51,309 nucleotides of DNA from Bacteroidaceae bacterium (GTDB taxonomy: Bacteria > Bacteroidota > Bacteroidia > Bacteroidales > Bacteroidaceae). Made by a program: the position numbers and the translations under genes. The notes under the pieces were generated by a model. That model did no database searches and was not told the origin of the DNA. It saw only the letters and a list, made by a program, of their open reading frames with translations. The DNA is taken from contig JAFWYQ010000002.1 in assembly GCA_017517605.1 (NCBI GenBank), positions 1-51,309 on the forward strand, written 5' to 3'. Of this stretch, positions 15,530 to 23,272 are shown in pieces; position 1 is the stretch's first letter; each line of letters opens with the position of its first letter.

Positions 15530-16867
15530 ATGCGATTTGGTAATCTGAGCCGCCAGTTGACCGCCTTGTCCGGTCCTATCTTTGTGGAGACCCTGCTCGT
15601 GATGATGCTGGGTGCCGTGGATACATTCATGCTCAGCCGATACTCTGACAACAGTGTGGCGGCGGTGGGCGTGGACAATCAGTTGATGAACCTGGTGTTC
15701 CTGCTTTTCGAGATTGTCTCGTTGGGCACTTCAATCCTGTGCTCGCAATACATCGGAGCGGGCAGAAGGGACAAGGTGATTCAGGTGGTGGGAATCTCGC
15801 TACTGTTCAACACCTTGTTCGGATTGGCGATAAGTGCCGTACTTATCTTCATGGCCGAGGACCTGCTGATGTGGATGGGATTGAGGCCCGACCTGATGGC
15901 CGACGGTCTGCCATACATGAAGATTGTGGGTGGATTTGCCTTCCTGCAGGCCATTTCGCTGTCGTTGTCCGCCTCGCTCCGCAGTGCCGACAAGGCCAAG
16001 TACCCGATGTATGTCTCTATGGTGGTGAATGTGCTCAACATCATTGGCAACTACACGCTTATCTTCGGTAAATTCGGAATGCCTGCCCTTGGCGTAGAGG
16101 GTGCGGCCATCTCTACCTCCATCTGCAGGCTCGTGTCGGTAATCATATTGTTTGTGGTCCTCCTCAAGAAGCATATCCCCTCCTTCCCGAAGGAGCTGTT
16201 CACCCCTTTCCCGTGGGGCGAGCTGAAGAATCTGCTGAAGATTGGCATCCCGTCGGCAGGCGAGCATATCTCGTACAGCCTTTCGCAAATCGTGATTACC
16301 TATTTCATCAATATCATCAGCAACCAGGCATTGGCTACCCGCAGCTATGTGACCAACATTGTGATGTTCACCTTCATCTTCGCCATCTCCATTGCCCAAG
16401 GAGGTGCCATCCTTATCGGCCACTTGGTGGGAATGAAGAAGATACAGGCGGCCTACACCATCGGCAAACGCATCATGCGGATGGGCGTGGCCATGTCGGT
16501 AAGCCTGTCGTTGTTGACGGCCATCTTCGGCAAACAGATTCTGTCGATGCTGACTTCCGACCCGTGGATTATCACCACCGGTGCATCCATCCTCTGGGTA
16601 GAGGTGTTGCTTGAGCATGGGCGCGCGCTCAACTTCTTCGGCGTAAATGCGCTACGTAGCACGGGCGACATCTACTTCCCCGTCAACGTGGGCATCTGCG
16701 TGATGTGGACGGTACAGGTAATAGGCAGCTACGTGTTGGGTATCAGCATGGGTTGGGGATTGGTTGCCATGTGGGCCATCTTTGCCCTCGACGAGAATAT
16801 CCGCGGCCTCATCTTCGTGCACCGTTGGAACAGTTTCAAGTGGGCAGGGAAAGGGTTTGTGAAGTAA
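15530..16867 (+). CDS. MATE family efflux transporter
   Basis: Cation-coupled exporter of drugs or metabolites in the inner membrane. 445 residues with about twelve hydrophobic segments in two homologous halves, the normal length. The N-terminal LTALSGPIFVETLLVMMLGAVDTFMLSRYSDNSVAAVG is the typical MatE start, and LKIGIPSAGEHISYSLSQI opens the second half. It is monogenic, with repeats on both sides. Substrate unknown. Confidence 0.93.
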   Translation: MRFGNLSRQLTALSGPIFVETLLVMMLGAVDTFMLSRYSDNSVAAVGVDNQLMNLVFLLFEIVSLGTSILCSQYIGAGRRDKVIQVVGISLLFNTLFGLAISAVLIFMAEDLLMWMGLRPDLMADGLPYMKIVGGFAFLQAISLSLSASLRSADKAKYPMYVSMVVNVLNIIGNYTLIFGKFGMPALGVEGAAISTSICRLVSVIILFVVLLKKHIPSFPKELFTPFPWGELKNLLKIGIPSAGEHISYSLSQIVITYFINIISNQALATRSYVTNIVMFTFIFAISIAQGGAILIGHLVGMKKIQAAYTIGKRIMRMGVAMSVSLSLLTAIFGKQILSMLTSDPWIITTGASILWVEVLLEHGRALNFFGVNALRSTGDIYFPVNVGICVMWTVQVIGSYVLGISMGWGLVAMWAIFALDENIRGLIFVHRWNSFKWAGKGFVK

Positions 16868-16871
16868 TTCC

Positions 16872-17103
16872 TTCTTCAGGAGTTAGAGTAGTTTGAGCAA
16901 CGCTCCCATCAGTTGCACAGTCGCAAATAAAAGAGTTGCAGAAGTTCAGGAGTTCAGGAGTTACAGGAGTTCAGACAATAGTTCCGACTACACTTTTTAC
17001 ATGGCATTCAATACTATTGTCTGTACTTCTAAGTGAAGCGATATCTCCTTTTTTTTGCTATCGCGTAAGGAAACGTCTCCTTATTTACAAAGAAGTTGAG
17101 CTT
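16872..17103. repeat. Family G repeat region (GGAGTTCAG words) with inverted pair
   Basis: Tandem AGGAGTTCAGGAGTTCAGG words at 16920-16972 are followed by an 11-bp inverted pair CAGACAATAGT (16972-16982) and ACTATTGTCTG (17013-17023). Downstream words AAGTGAAGCGATATCTCC and AAGTTGAGCTTGC reappear in reverse complement at 44966-45030. The 389-bp gap 16868-17256 holds this and the terminator at 17163. Confidence 0.6.
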
Positions 17104-17162
17104 GCTAACCAATAGTCCTGGCTATAATAAACAAAAGAAAAGGTGTGTCAAACATAAAAATT

Positions 17163-17205
17163 AGGCGCGGAGTTTTTGCTTGAATAAAGCGAAAACTCCG
17201 CGCCT
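17163..17205 (-). terminator. Strong terminator of the DUF4380 gene
   Basis: A 19-bp stem (17163-17181 with 17187-17205, one G-U position) has loop GAATA. On the minus strand it is followed by TAATTTTTATG. It lies about 50 bp downstream of the stop of the minus-strand gene. Confidence 0.75.
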
Positions 17206-17256
17206 ATAATTTGGTATGGCTGCATTCTGGAACAACCTCTTCAGACAACGTGCTGA

Positions 17257-18141
17257 CTATTTCAACATTGAACGCGCCTGTTTCAACAGTGCCTTGGACG
17301 GCTCAGCCGGAAGGTCTGTCGGTTCAAGGTACCAACGAACAGTCCAATTGAGTTCTTCGCCGGATTGCAAGGTGGTGTAAGCACCCTGTTCCTCAATTTC
17401 TACGAATGTTTTTCCTGAATTGGTATAAATTTGGATTTCAGCCTCAGCCAGTGCAGGTTCTGACGGTTTGAGGTCGGGGAACTTCTTCACAAAGAGCAAG
17501 CCATTGTCGCAGAAAGCGAGCCATCCCTTACCGTCGGCATTGATTTTGCGGTTGGCACGGTCTTCGTCCAGAGTGTGCCATGCAGCCTTGAGTTTGTATT
17601 CAAATGTCAATCCCACCATATTGTTGGCAGGAGTCACCTCCTTGGCATCAAAGAAGATGATACCGCCATTAGGCACTCTCGAAATTTCCCATGGAGCCAC
17701 CTTACGTGTCTCGCCCGACTCGTTAATGATGGTGTAGGTGATGACGATAGCCTTATCCTTGGCATCGGTCACAAACTCCTTACGCACTCTGTAGCCGAAC
17801 CGGCCCGACTTATCGCCTGTAAGTACCAATTTGTCGCCATTTACCTCGGCCTTGAACGGCTTGGTGTCGTATTCAGGCACAGGAGGCCAATTCCATTCCG
17901 ATTGCGGACTTGTCCAGAAGGTACTACCAAACGAATTGGGCATTCTGGTCTGAGAGAGGACTTCCTTGTCGTTGTATTTATACGACATGATTTTTCCACC
18001 TTTCGACGCATCGACAACCATTGTCACATTACCTACACGGAGTGTGTATTTCCCGTCTCCACTGTTAGTTACTGTTTGGGCTGAAAGAGAGAAACATCCC
18101 AACGAGAATGCTGCAAGCAGCGATAAAACAAGTTTTTTCAT
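17257..18141 (-). CDS. Secreted DUF4380-type protein
   Basis: 294 residues from MKKLVLSLLAAFSLGCFSLSAQ, a signal peptide, so it is exported to the periplasm. The in-frame ATG at 18189 lies upstream of the predicted -7 box and was rejected. The mature part is beta-rich and resembles DUF4380 and galactose-mutarotase-like sandwiches: VTMVVDASKGGKIMSYKYNDKEVL, WTSPQSEWNWPP, then PWEISRVPNGGIIFFD. It could bind or modify a carbohydrate; no catalytic residue is claimed. Monocistronic, between promoter 18168 and terminator 17163. Confidence 0.85.
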   Translation of the reverse strand: MKKLVLSLLAAFSLGCFSLSAQTVTNSGDGKYTLRVGNVTMVVDASKGGKIMSYKYNDKEVLSQTRMPNSFGSTFWTSPQSEWNWPPVPEYDTKPFKAEVNGDKLVLTGDKSGRFGYRVRKEFVTDAKDKAIVITYTIINESGETRKVAPWEISRVPNGGIIFFDAKEVTPANNMVGLTFEYKLKAAWHTLDEDRANRKINADGKGWLAFCDNGLLFVKKFPDLKPSEPALAEAEIQIYTNSGKTFVEIEEQGAYTTLQSGEELNWTVRWYLEPTDLPAEPSKALLKQARSMLK

Positions 18142-18167
18142 GATTTGAACATTTATTAGTTTGGGCG

Positions 18168-18175
18168 CAAAGATA
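18168..18175 (-). promoter_or_regulatory. -7 box of the DUF4380 gene
   Basis: TATCTTTG on the minus strand matches TAnnTTTG. Predicted start near 18161, about 20 nt before the ATG at 18141. No clear -33 element. Confidence 0.5.
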
Positions 18176-18230
18176 ATGAATATTTTCAATACCTTGACTA
18201 AGAAGAGGCTTCAAATTGCATTACAGTAAA

Positions 18231-18306
18231 AAACACAGAGACACAGAGTCGCAGAGAAGAACATCCCGATAGGGAAAACTCTGTGTCTCCGTGTCTCTGT
18301 GTCCTG
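18231..18306. repeat. Family A palindromic repeat, copy 2
   Basis: AACACAGAGACACAGAG (left) and CTCTGTGTCTCCGTGTCTCTGTG (right) form long complementary arms around a 30-bp centre. It lies between korB and the DUF4380 gene. Confidence 0.75.
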
Positions 18307-18342
18307 ACAAAAACGGATAGGATGAAACGACCTTTCAGGGAA

Positions 18343-19341
18343 TTACTTCACCTCCCAAATGTCGTTGGTCATAAGCAGTTCCTGGAAGTTGTGGTACTTC
18401 TTCATACCGGCCACTTCGTCGAGCTGTTCGTGTACGGCTTCGTTATAGGTGGGAGCCTCCACATCGCGGATGACACCGAGAGCGATGGGGAAGTCGGGTC
18501 CTTCCATCAAAGCGAGCTTCATCTGCAGGGTGTTGTCCTGGCAATGGGCATCGTGCACGAGGATGTCCTTCTCTGTGATACCGTTCTCGCCCAACTTGAC
18601 AACCTTCAGGCCGAAACCTTCCTGCATGAGGCCGAACTCCTTGTTCTCTCCGAAAATCATGGGCTTGCCATGCTCCAGATAGATGGCGTTCTTGGCGCGA
18701 CCGGCTGACGTATATACTGACTCGTGGGTACCATCGTTGAAGATGACGCAGTTCTGCAGAATCTCACATACCGAAGCACCCTTGTGGTTAGCAGCAGCCT
18801 TCAGCACTTCTACTGTGCCTGCAGCATCAGTGGCCACGGCACGGGCAAAGAAGCGTCCACGGGCACCGAAGCAGAGTTCGGCCGGGCGGAAGGGGTCTTC
18901 CACCGTACCGTAGGGAGACGATTTGCTGACAAAACCACGCGGAGAGGTGGGTGAATATTGTCCCTTGGTGAGTCCGTAGATGCGGTTGTTGAGCAGAATC
19001 ATGTTGATGTCGATGTTACGACGTACGGCATGGATGAAGTGGTTACCACCGATGGCCAATCCGTCACCATCGCCGGAAATCTGCCACACGCTCATGTTGG
19101 GGTTGGCCACCTTGAAGCCTGTAGAGATGGCAGCTGCACGACCGTGGATGGTCTGCATGGCGTAGGTGTTCATATAGTAAGGCAGACGGCTGGAACAACC
19201 GATACCTGAGATGACTGCTGTTTCGTGAGGAGCAATGCCCAATTCGGCCATTGCCTTGTGCAGCGATGCCAAGAAGAAGTGGTCGCCACAACCCGGACAC
19301 CAACGAGGTTGTCCTTTTTTGAAATCTTTTGCACTATACAT
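18343..19341 (-). CDS. korB: 2-oxoacid (2-oxoglutarate):ferredoxin oxidoreductase, beta subunit
   Basis: Thiamine-pyrophosphate-binding subunit that, with KorA, converts 2-oxoglutarate (or another 2-oxoacid) and CoA to acyl-CoA, CO2 and reduced ferredoxin. 332 residues. The CPGCG motif at 15-19 and the TPP signature ISGDGDGLAIGGNH...ILLNN are intact. GIGCSSRLPYY and the TIHGRAAAISTG stretch are typical. It is downstream of korA on the same strand, 139 bp away, with a dispersed palindromic repeat in the gap. Substrate choice between 2-oxoglutarate and pyruvate/2-ketoisovalerate is inferred from the overall KorAB pattern. Confidence 0.93.
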   Translation of the reverse strand: MYSAKDFKKGQPRWCPGCGDHFFLASLHKAMAELGIAPHETAVISGIGCSSRLPYYMNTYAMQTIHGRAAAISTGFKVANPNMSVWQISGDGDGLAIGGNHFIHAVRRNIDINMILLNNRIYGLTKGQYSPTSPRGFVSKSSPYGTVEDPFRPAELCFGARGRFFARAVATDAAGTVEVLKAAANHKGASVCEILQNCVIFNDGTHESVYTSAGRAKNAIYLEHGKPMIFGENKEFGLMQEGFGLKVVKLGENGITEKDILVHDAHCQDNTLQMKLALMEGPDFPIALGVIRDVEAPTYNEAVHEQLDEVAGMKKYHNFQELLMTNDIWEVK

Positions 19342-19359
19342 AGTGGATAATATTTATTT

Positions 19360-19452
19360 AGAACACAGAGACACAAAGACACAGAGGCTTCATACTATAC
19401 TTTAATGTTTTGGAGATGAGAAAAACTCTGTGTCTCCGTGTCTCTGTGTTCC
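19360..19452. repeat. Family A palindromic repeat, copy 3, inside the kor operon
   Basis: GAACACAGAGACACAAAGACACAGAGG and the complementary CTCTGTGTCTCCGTGTCTCTGTGTTCC form the two arms, roughly 25 bp each. It lies between korA stop and korB start and would form a large hairpin in the bicistronic mRNA. Confidence 0.75.
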
Positions 19453-19480
19453 ATAAAACAATACGTATTAAATTGAATCC

Positions 19481-21325
19481 TTATTTAATTATTTCCTCAA
19501 ATGCTTTCACCAGCTCGGCTACCACGAACGGTTGTCCCTTCACCTCATTATACTGATACGGTACGAAACCATCGACTTTCATGCGGAGGTATCCGGCAAA
19601 CTGTCCGAGGTTCTGCTCGGCAACCACTACCTTGGGATACTTCTTCAGTACCTCGGCGGTGTTCTTGGGCAACGGATTGAGGTGGGTGAAGTGAGCCAGT
19701 GCTACCTTCTTGCCGCTTTGGTTCATCTCCTGCATGGCAGAATAGAGATGGCCGTACGTTCCACCGAAACCGACAATCAGCAGGTCGGCATCGTCGGCAC
19801 AACCTTCCACCTTCACATCGGGCACAGGGATGCGCTCAACCTTTTCGGCACGGAGGCGGCACATGAGGTCGTGGTTGTCGGGAGCTGTAGAGATGGCACC
19901 CGTCTTGCTGTCCTTCTCCAATCCACCGAGGATGTGGGTGTAACCTTCCTGTCCGGGGATAGCCCAATAGCGTACACCTGTCTCGGGATTGCGCTGATAG
20001 GGAGTATAGTTGTCCTTCATCTCGGGAGTGACATAAGGAGGATTGATGGCGGGATAGCTGGCCAGGTCGGGCAACTTCCAGGCGCCAGAACCGTTGGCCA
20101 CGAACGCATCGGTGAGCAGCACCACAGGAGTCATGTGCTCAAGGGCAATCTTACAAGCATCGTAAGCAGCATCGAAGCACTGGGTGGGTGAAGCTGCGGC
20201 AATCACGGGCATAGGCGATTCGCCGTTGCGTCCGAAGAGAGCCTGCAACAGGTCGGTCTGCTCGCTCTTGGTGGGAAGTCCGGTTGAAGGGCCTCCACGC
20301 TGTACATTCACCACCACCAAAGGAAGTTCGGTGATGACAGCCAGGTTCATGGCCTCGCTCTTGAGGCAGACACCGGGACCTGACGTAGAGGTAACGGCCA
20401 ATGCTCCGGCAAAGGCAGCACCCACGGAGGTGGCACATCCAGCAATCTCGTCCTCACACTGCACAGTGGTCACACCCAATGATTTGTGCTTGGCCAACTC
20501 GTGCAAGATGTCTGTAGCCGGTGTGATGGGGTATGAACCAAGGAAGAGACGAAGACCCGCTTTTTCTGCAGCAGCAATGAGTCCGTAAGCCGTGGCTTTG
20601 TTTCCACTGATGTCCATATACTTGCCCGGTACTTTTACGGTAGTTTCCACCTTATAAGTATGGTCTACCGAAGCGTGGGTGTTGTGTCCATAGTCGTAAC
20701 CCGCACGGATAACCTTGATGTTGGCCTCAGCAATGGCGGGTTTCTTGGCAAACTTTTCGCGCAGATAGTTCTCGGCAATAGCGAGGTCGCGGTTGAAAAG
20801 CCAGCATACCAAACCGAGGGCGAACATGTTGCGGCACTTCAGCATGGCCTTGTTGTCCATACCCGTGTCAGCCAGACAATCTTTCACCATCTGTGTGATG
20901 GGGGCGGCAATCACATCCTGCTTGATGCCCATCTCGGCAATGGGGTCTTCAGTCTGGAAGGCAGCCTTCTCCAGGTCGCTCTTCTTGAAGCTGTCTGTAT
21001 CGATGATGATACAAGCCGTGGACTTCGCAAACTTATACTGTGTTTTCAATGCGGCAGCATTCATCGCCACCAACACGTCGCATTGGTCACCGGGGGTAAA
21101 CACTTTGCCTGCACCGATGTGCACCTGGAATCCCGACACACCTGTGAGTGAACCTTGCGGAGCACGGATGTCCGCCGGATAGTCAGGAAATGTACTGATG
21201 TCATTACCTACAGTGGCCGAAATTGTAGAAAAGATATTTCCTGCCAACTGCATTCCATCGCCTGAGTCGCCAGAGAAACGAACCACCACCTGGTCCAGTT
21301 CCTTGACTTTCATTTCATTTGCCAT
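19481..21325 (-). CDS. korA: 2-oxoacid (2-oxoglutarate):ferredoxin oxidoreductase, fused gamma-alpha subunit
   Basis: 614 residues. The N-terminal gamma domain (about 1-190) has VVVRFSGDSGDGMQLAGNIF and FPDYPADIRAPQGSLTGVSGFQVHIG. The alpha domain starts near 215 with the GSYPITPATDILHEL motif, then VQCEDEIAGCATSVGAAFAGA and TSGPGVCLKSEAMNLA. This fused form is usual for KorA in Bacteroidetes. An alternative start at M5 (21313) is possible. It is the first gene of the korA-korB operon; only a weak promoter-like GAACTTTG was seen about 125 bp upstream. Confidence 0.93.
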   Translation of the reverse strand: MANEMKVKELDQVVVRFSGDSGDGMQLAGNIFSTISATVGNDISTFPDYPADIRAPQGSLTGVSGFQVHIGAGKVFTPGDQCDVLVAMNAAALKTQYKFAKSTACIIIDTDSFKKSDLEKAAFQTEDPIAEMGIKQDVIAAPITQMVKDCLADTGMDNKAMLKCRNMFALGLVCWLFNRDLAIAENYLREKFAKKPAIAEANIKVIRAGYDYGHNTHASVDHTYKVETTVKVPGKYMDISGNKATAYGLIAAAEKAGLRLFLGSYPITPATDILHELAKHKSLGVTTVQCEDEIAGCATSVGAAFAGALAVTSTSGPGVCLKSEAMNLAVITELPLVVVNVQRGGPSTGLPTKSEQTDLLQALFGRNGESPMPVIAAASPTQCFDAAYDACKIALEHMTPVVLLTDAFVANGSGAWKLPDLASYPAINPPYVTPEMKDNYTPYQRNPETGVRYWAIPGQEGYTHILGGLEKDSKTGAISTAPDNHDLMCRLRAEKVERIPVPDVKVEGCADDADLLIVGFGGTYGHLYSAMQEMNQSGKKVALAHFTHLNPLPKNTAEVLKKYPKVVVAEQNLGQFAGYLRMKVDGFVPYQYNEVKGQPFVVAELVKAFEEIIK

Positions 21326-21350
21326 ATATTTCTAGTTTATGAGTTTAAGT

Positions 21351-21439
21351 CAGTTACGAGTGACGAGCTACGAGTTGTCTGCCATGAACTACAAGTTACC
21401 TGTAAATACTCGTCACTTGTAGCTTGTCACTCGTCACTG
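21351..21439. repeat. Family B palindromic repeat (CGAGCTACAAGTGAC words), copy 1
   Basis: Left arm 21351-21371 (CAGTTACGAGTGACGAGCTA...) matches the complement of right arm 21419-21439 at 19 of 21 positions. The centre carries a further ACTACAAGTTAC word. A second copy lies inside a family A element at about 30826-30897. The 318-bp gap 21326-21643 contains this and the menG promoter. Confidence 0.75.
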
Positions 21440-21581
21440 ATTTAACGGGCTGCAAAGTTCGGAAGATTTCGCGATATAGCAAAACTTTTTCTATAAAATC
21501 TTTTATTTTTAAATCAAAATGATAGATTTTTGCGTATTTTACCTACATTTGGAAAGAAAAAGGCAAATCAAGGCAATAAAA

Positions 21582-21615
21582 TTTGCAGCTAATATTCCTT
21601 TTTTTATTAAATTTG
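21582..21615 (+). promoter_or_regulatory. Promoter of menG-menA
   Basis: TTTG (21582-21585), a 22-base spacer and TAAATTTG (21608-21615) match the Bacteroides consensus. Predicted start near 21622, only about 20 nt before the menG ATG. Confidence 0.55.
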
Positions 21616-21643
21616 CACCGTTTTTATTCATATACCTATATAT

Positions 21644-22345
21644 ATGGCAAAGAAAGAAGGTATCCGCAAACTTTTTGATAACATAGCACCGGACTATGAC
21701 CGGTTAAATCATTTGCTTTCGCTGAACATCGATAAAGGATGGCGCCGGAAAGCCGTACACGAATTAGTGGATACAGAAGCCCCATTAAATATCTTGGATG
21801 TGGCTTGTGGCACAGGCGACTTTACCATTGAGATAGCTCAAAAAGCTCCACAAGGAAGTAGAGTAATAGGAATTGACCTATCAGAAGGAATGATGAAAAT
21901 CGGGCGTGAAAAGATTGCTGCAGCAGGTGTACAAGCTGAAATGATACAAGGCGATTGCGAAGCTTTACCTTACAGCGAAAATACGTTTGACCGCATTTCT
22001 GTAGGATTCGGAGTACGTAATTTTGAGCATTTGGAACTTGGACTGCAAGAGATGTGCCGCGTACTGAAAAAGGATGGAAAACTGGTAATTCTGGAATTGT
22101 CAGTCCCTTCAAATCCCATCATACGTTGGGGGTACAAACTCTATTTCCTAAAAATACTGCCCACCATCGGAGGTTGGATTTCGGGCGACAGAGGAGCGTA
22201 CGAATACTTGCCGGCTTCGGTTCTGCGTTTCCCCGCACCGGAGAAGTTCATGCAAATGATGCGCGAAGCGGGCTTCGGACAAGTTACCCACAGAGCACTG
22301 ACTCTTGGAATATGCAGAATGTATATCGGAGAAAAAAGACAATGA
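21644..22345 (+). CDS. menG: Demethylmenaquinone methyltransferase
   Basis: SAM-dependent C-methylation of demethylmenaquinone, the last step of menaquinone synthesis (UbiE/MenG family). 233 residues, normal length. The N-terminal VRKLFDNIAPDYDRLNHLLS-like motif (here IRKLFDNIAPDYDRLN) and SAM motif I (LDVACGTGDF, 51-60) are intact, and SVGFGVRNFEHLELGL is diagnostic. Its TGA overlaps the menA ATG (ATGA, 22342-22345), so the two quinone genes are translationally coupled. Confidence 0.96.
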   Translation: MAKKEGIRKLFDNIAPDYDRLNHLLSLNIDKGWRRKAVHELVDTEAPLNILDVACGTGDFTIEIAQKAPQGSRVIGIDLSEGMMKIGREKIAAAGVQAEMIQGDCEALPYSENTFDRISVGFGVRNFEHLELGLQEMCRVLKKDGKLVILELSVPSNPIIRWGYKLYFLKILPTIGGWISGDRGAYEYLPASVLRFPAPEKFMQMMREAGFGQVTHRALTLGICRMYIGEKRQ

Positions 22346-23229
22346 ACAACAAATGGATAGAGGCTATGCGCCTACGGACACTGCCAGTGAGCATTGCCGG
22401 TGTGTTGGGAGGAACGGCTTGTGCCATCCTAAATGGAGGATTCAAATTCATACCGGCTTTATTGTGTCTACTGTTTGCCATATTGGCACAAGTAGCCTCG
22501 AACTTCGGCAATGAATATTATGATTACAAGAATGGGCTCGACCGCAAAGGACGCGAAGGATTCCGTCGGGGAGTAACAGAAGGCGACATCAGCCCTGAAG
22601 CAATGAAATATGCCACTTTCGGAACACTGACAGCAGCCGCTATAGTGGGACTGCTAATGCTGTGCTACAGCGAATGGTGGATTATTCCTATCGGAGCCAT
22701 TATCGGCATCTTCGCTTTGGCCTACAGTGCAGGTCCCTACCCTCTTTCACACCATGGATTAGGGGATTTGACAGTCATCATATTCTTCGGAATTGTACCT
22801 GTAACACTGACCTGCTACCTGCAAACGGGGGATTGGGACTCGTTATTCTTCAGTCTGCCCACATCCATAACTATCGGGCTGTTGGCTGCCAATGTTCTGA
22901 TAGTAAACAATTATAGAGATATGGAAGATGATGCCGCTGTAAACAAACACACCACAGTCGTCATCTTCGGCCGTTGCACAATGGAATGGATTTACCTGTT
23001 GTCCGGCATAATCGGAATGACAATAATGTTACCAATGTGGAAGGAACTGGCATGGCCTTCATCATTCATTCCCGCCATTTACCTGTTTTTTCATATCCGA
23101 ACATGGAAAAGGATGAAAAAGAGCAGAGGAGCAGCATTGAATCCCCTATTAGGAGAAACAGCAAAAAATCTGCTTCTCTTTACATTGCTATTGATGGGTT
23201 ATGTTATAGTAAAGTCCTTTTTCGAATAA
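22342..23229 (+). CDS. menA: 1,4-dihydroxy-2-naphthoate polyprenyltransferase
   Basis: Membrane prenyltransferase that attaches the polyprenyl tail to 1,4-dihydroxy-2-naphthoate. 295 residues from MNNKWIEAMRLRTLPVS. The open frame extends further upstream through menG, but that part is an overlap artefact. The first Asp-rich motif is NEYYDYKNGLD (57-67), the second VNNYRDMEDD, and about eight or nine membrane segments follow. Coupled to menG by ATGA. Convergent with the pectate lyase gene; no obvious terminator in the 43-bp gap. Confidence 0.95.
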   Translation: MNNKWIEAMRLRTLPVSIAGVLGGTACAILNGGFKFIPALLCLLFAILAQVASNFGNEYYDYKNGLDRKGREGFRRGVTEGDISPEAMKYATFGTLTAAAIVGLLMLCYSEWWIIPIGAIIGIFALAYSAGPYPLSHHGLGDLTVIIFFGIVPVTLTCYLQTGDWDSLFFSLPTSITIGLLAANVLIVNNYRDMEDDAAVNKHTTVVIFGRCTMEWIYLLSGIIGMTIMLPMWKELAWPSSFIPAIYLFFHIRTWKRMKKSRGAALNPLLGETAKNLLLFTLLLMGYVIVKSFFE

Positions 23230-23272
23230 AAGGATAGACATCACTATCCACACCACACCGTATTCATCTCTA

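Noticed and set aside
15800-16618. 272-residue antisense frame over the MATE gene
   Set aside because: Arg/His/Gly-rich shadow translation; the sense gene is intact.
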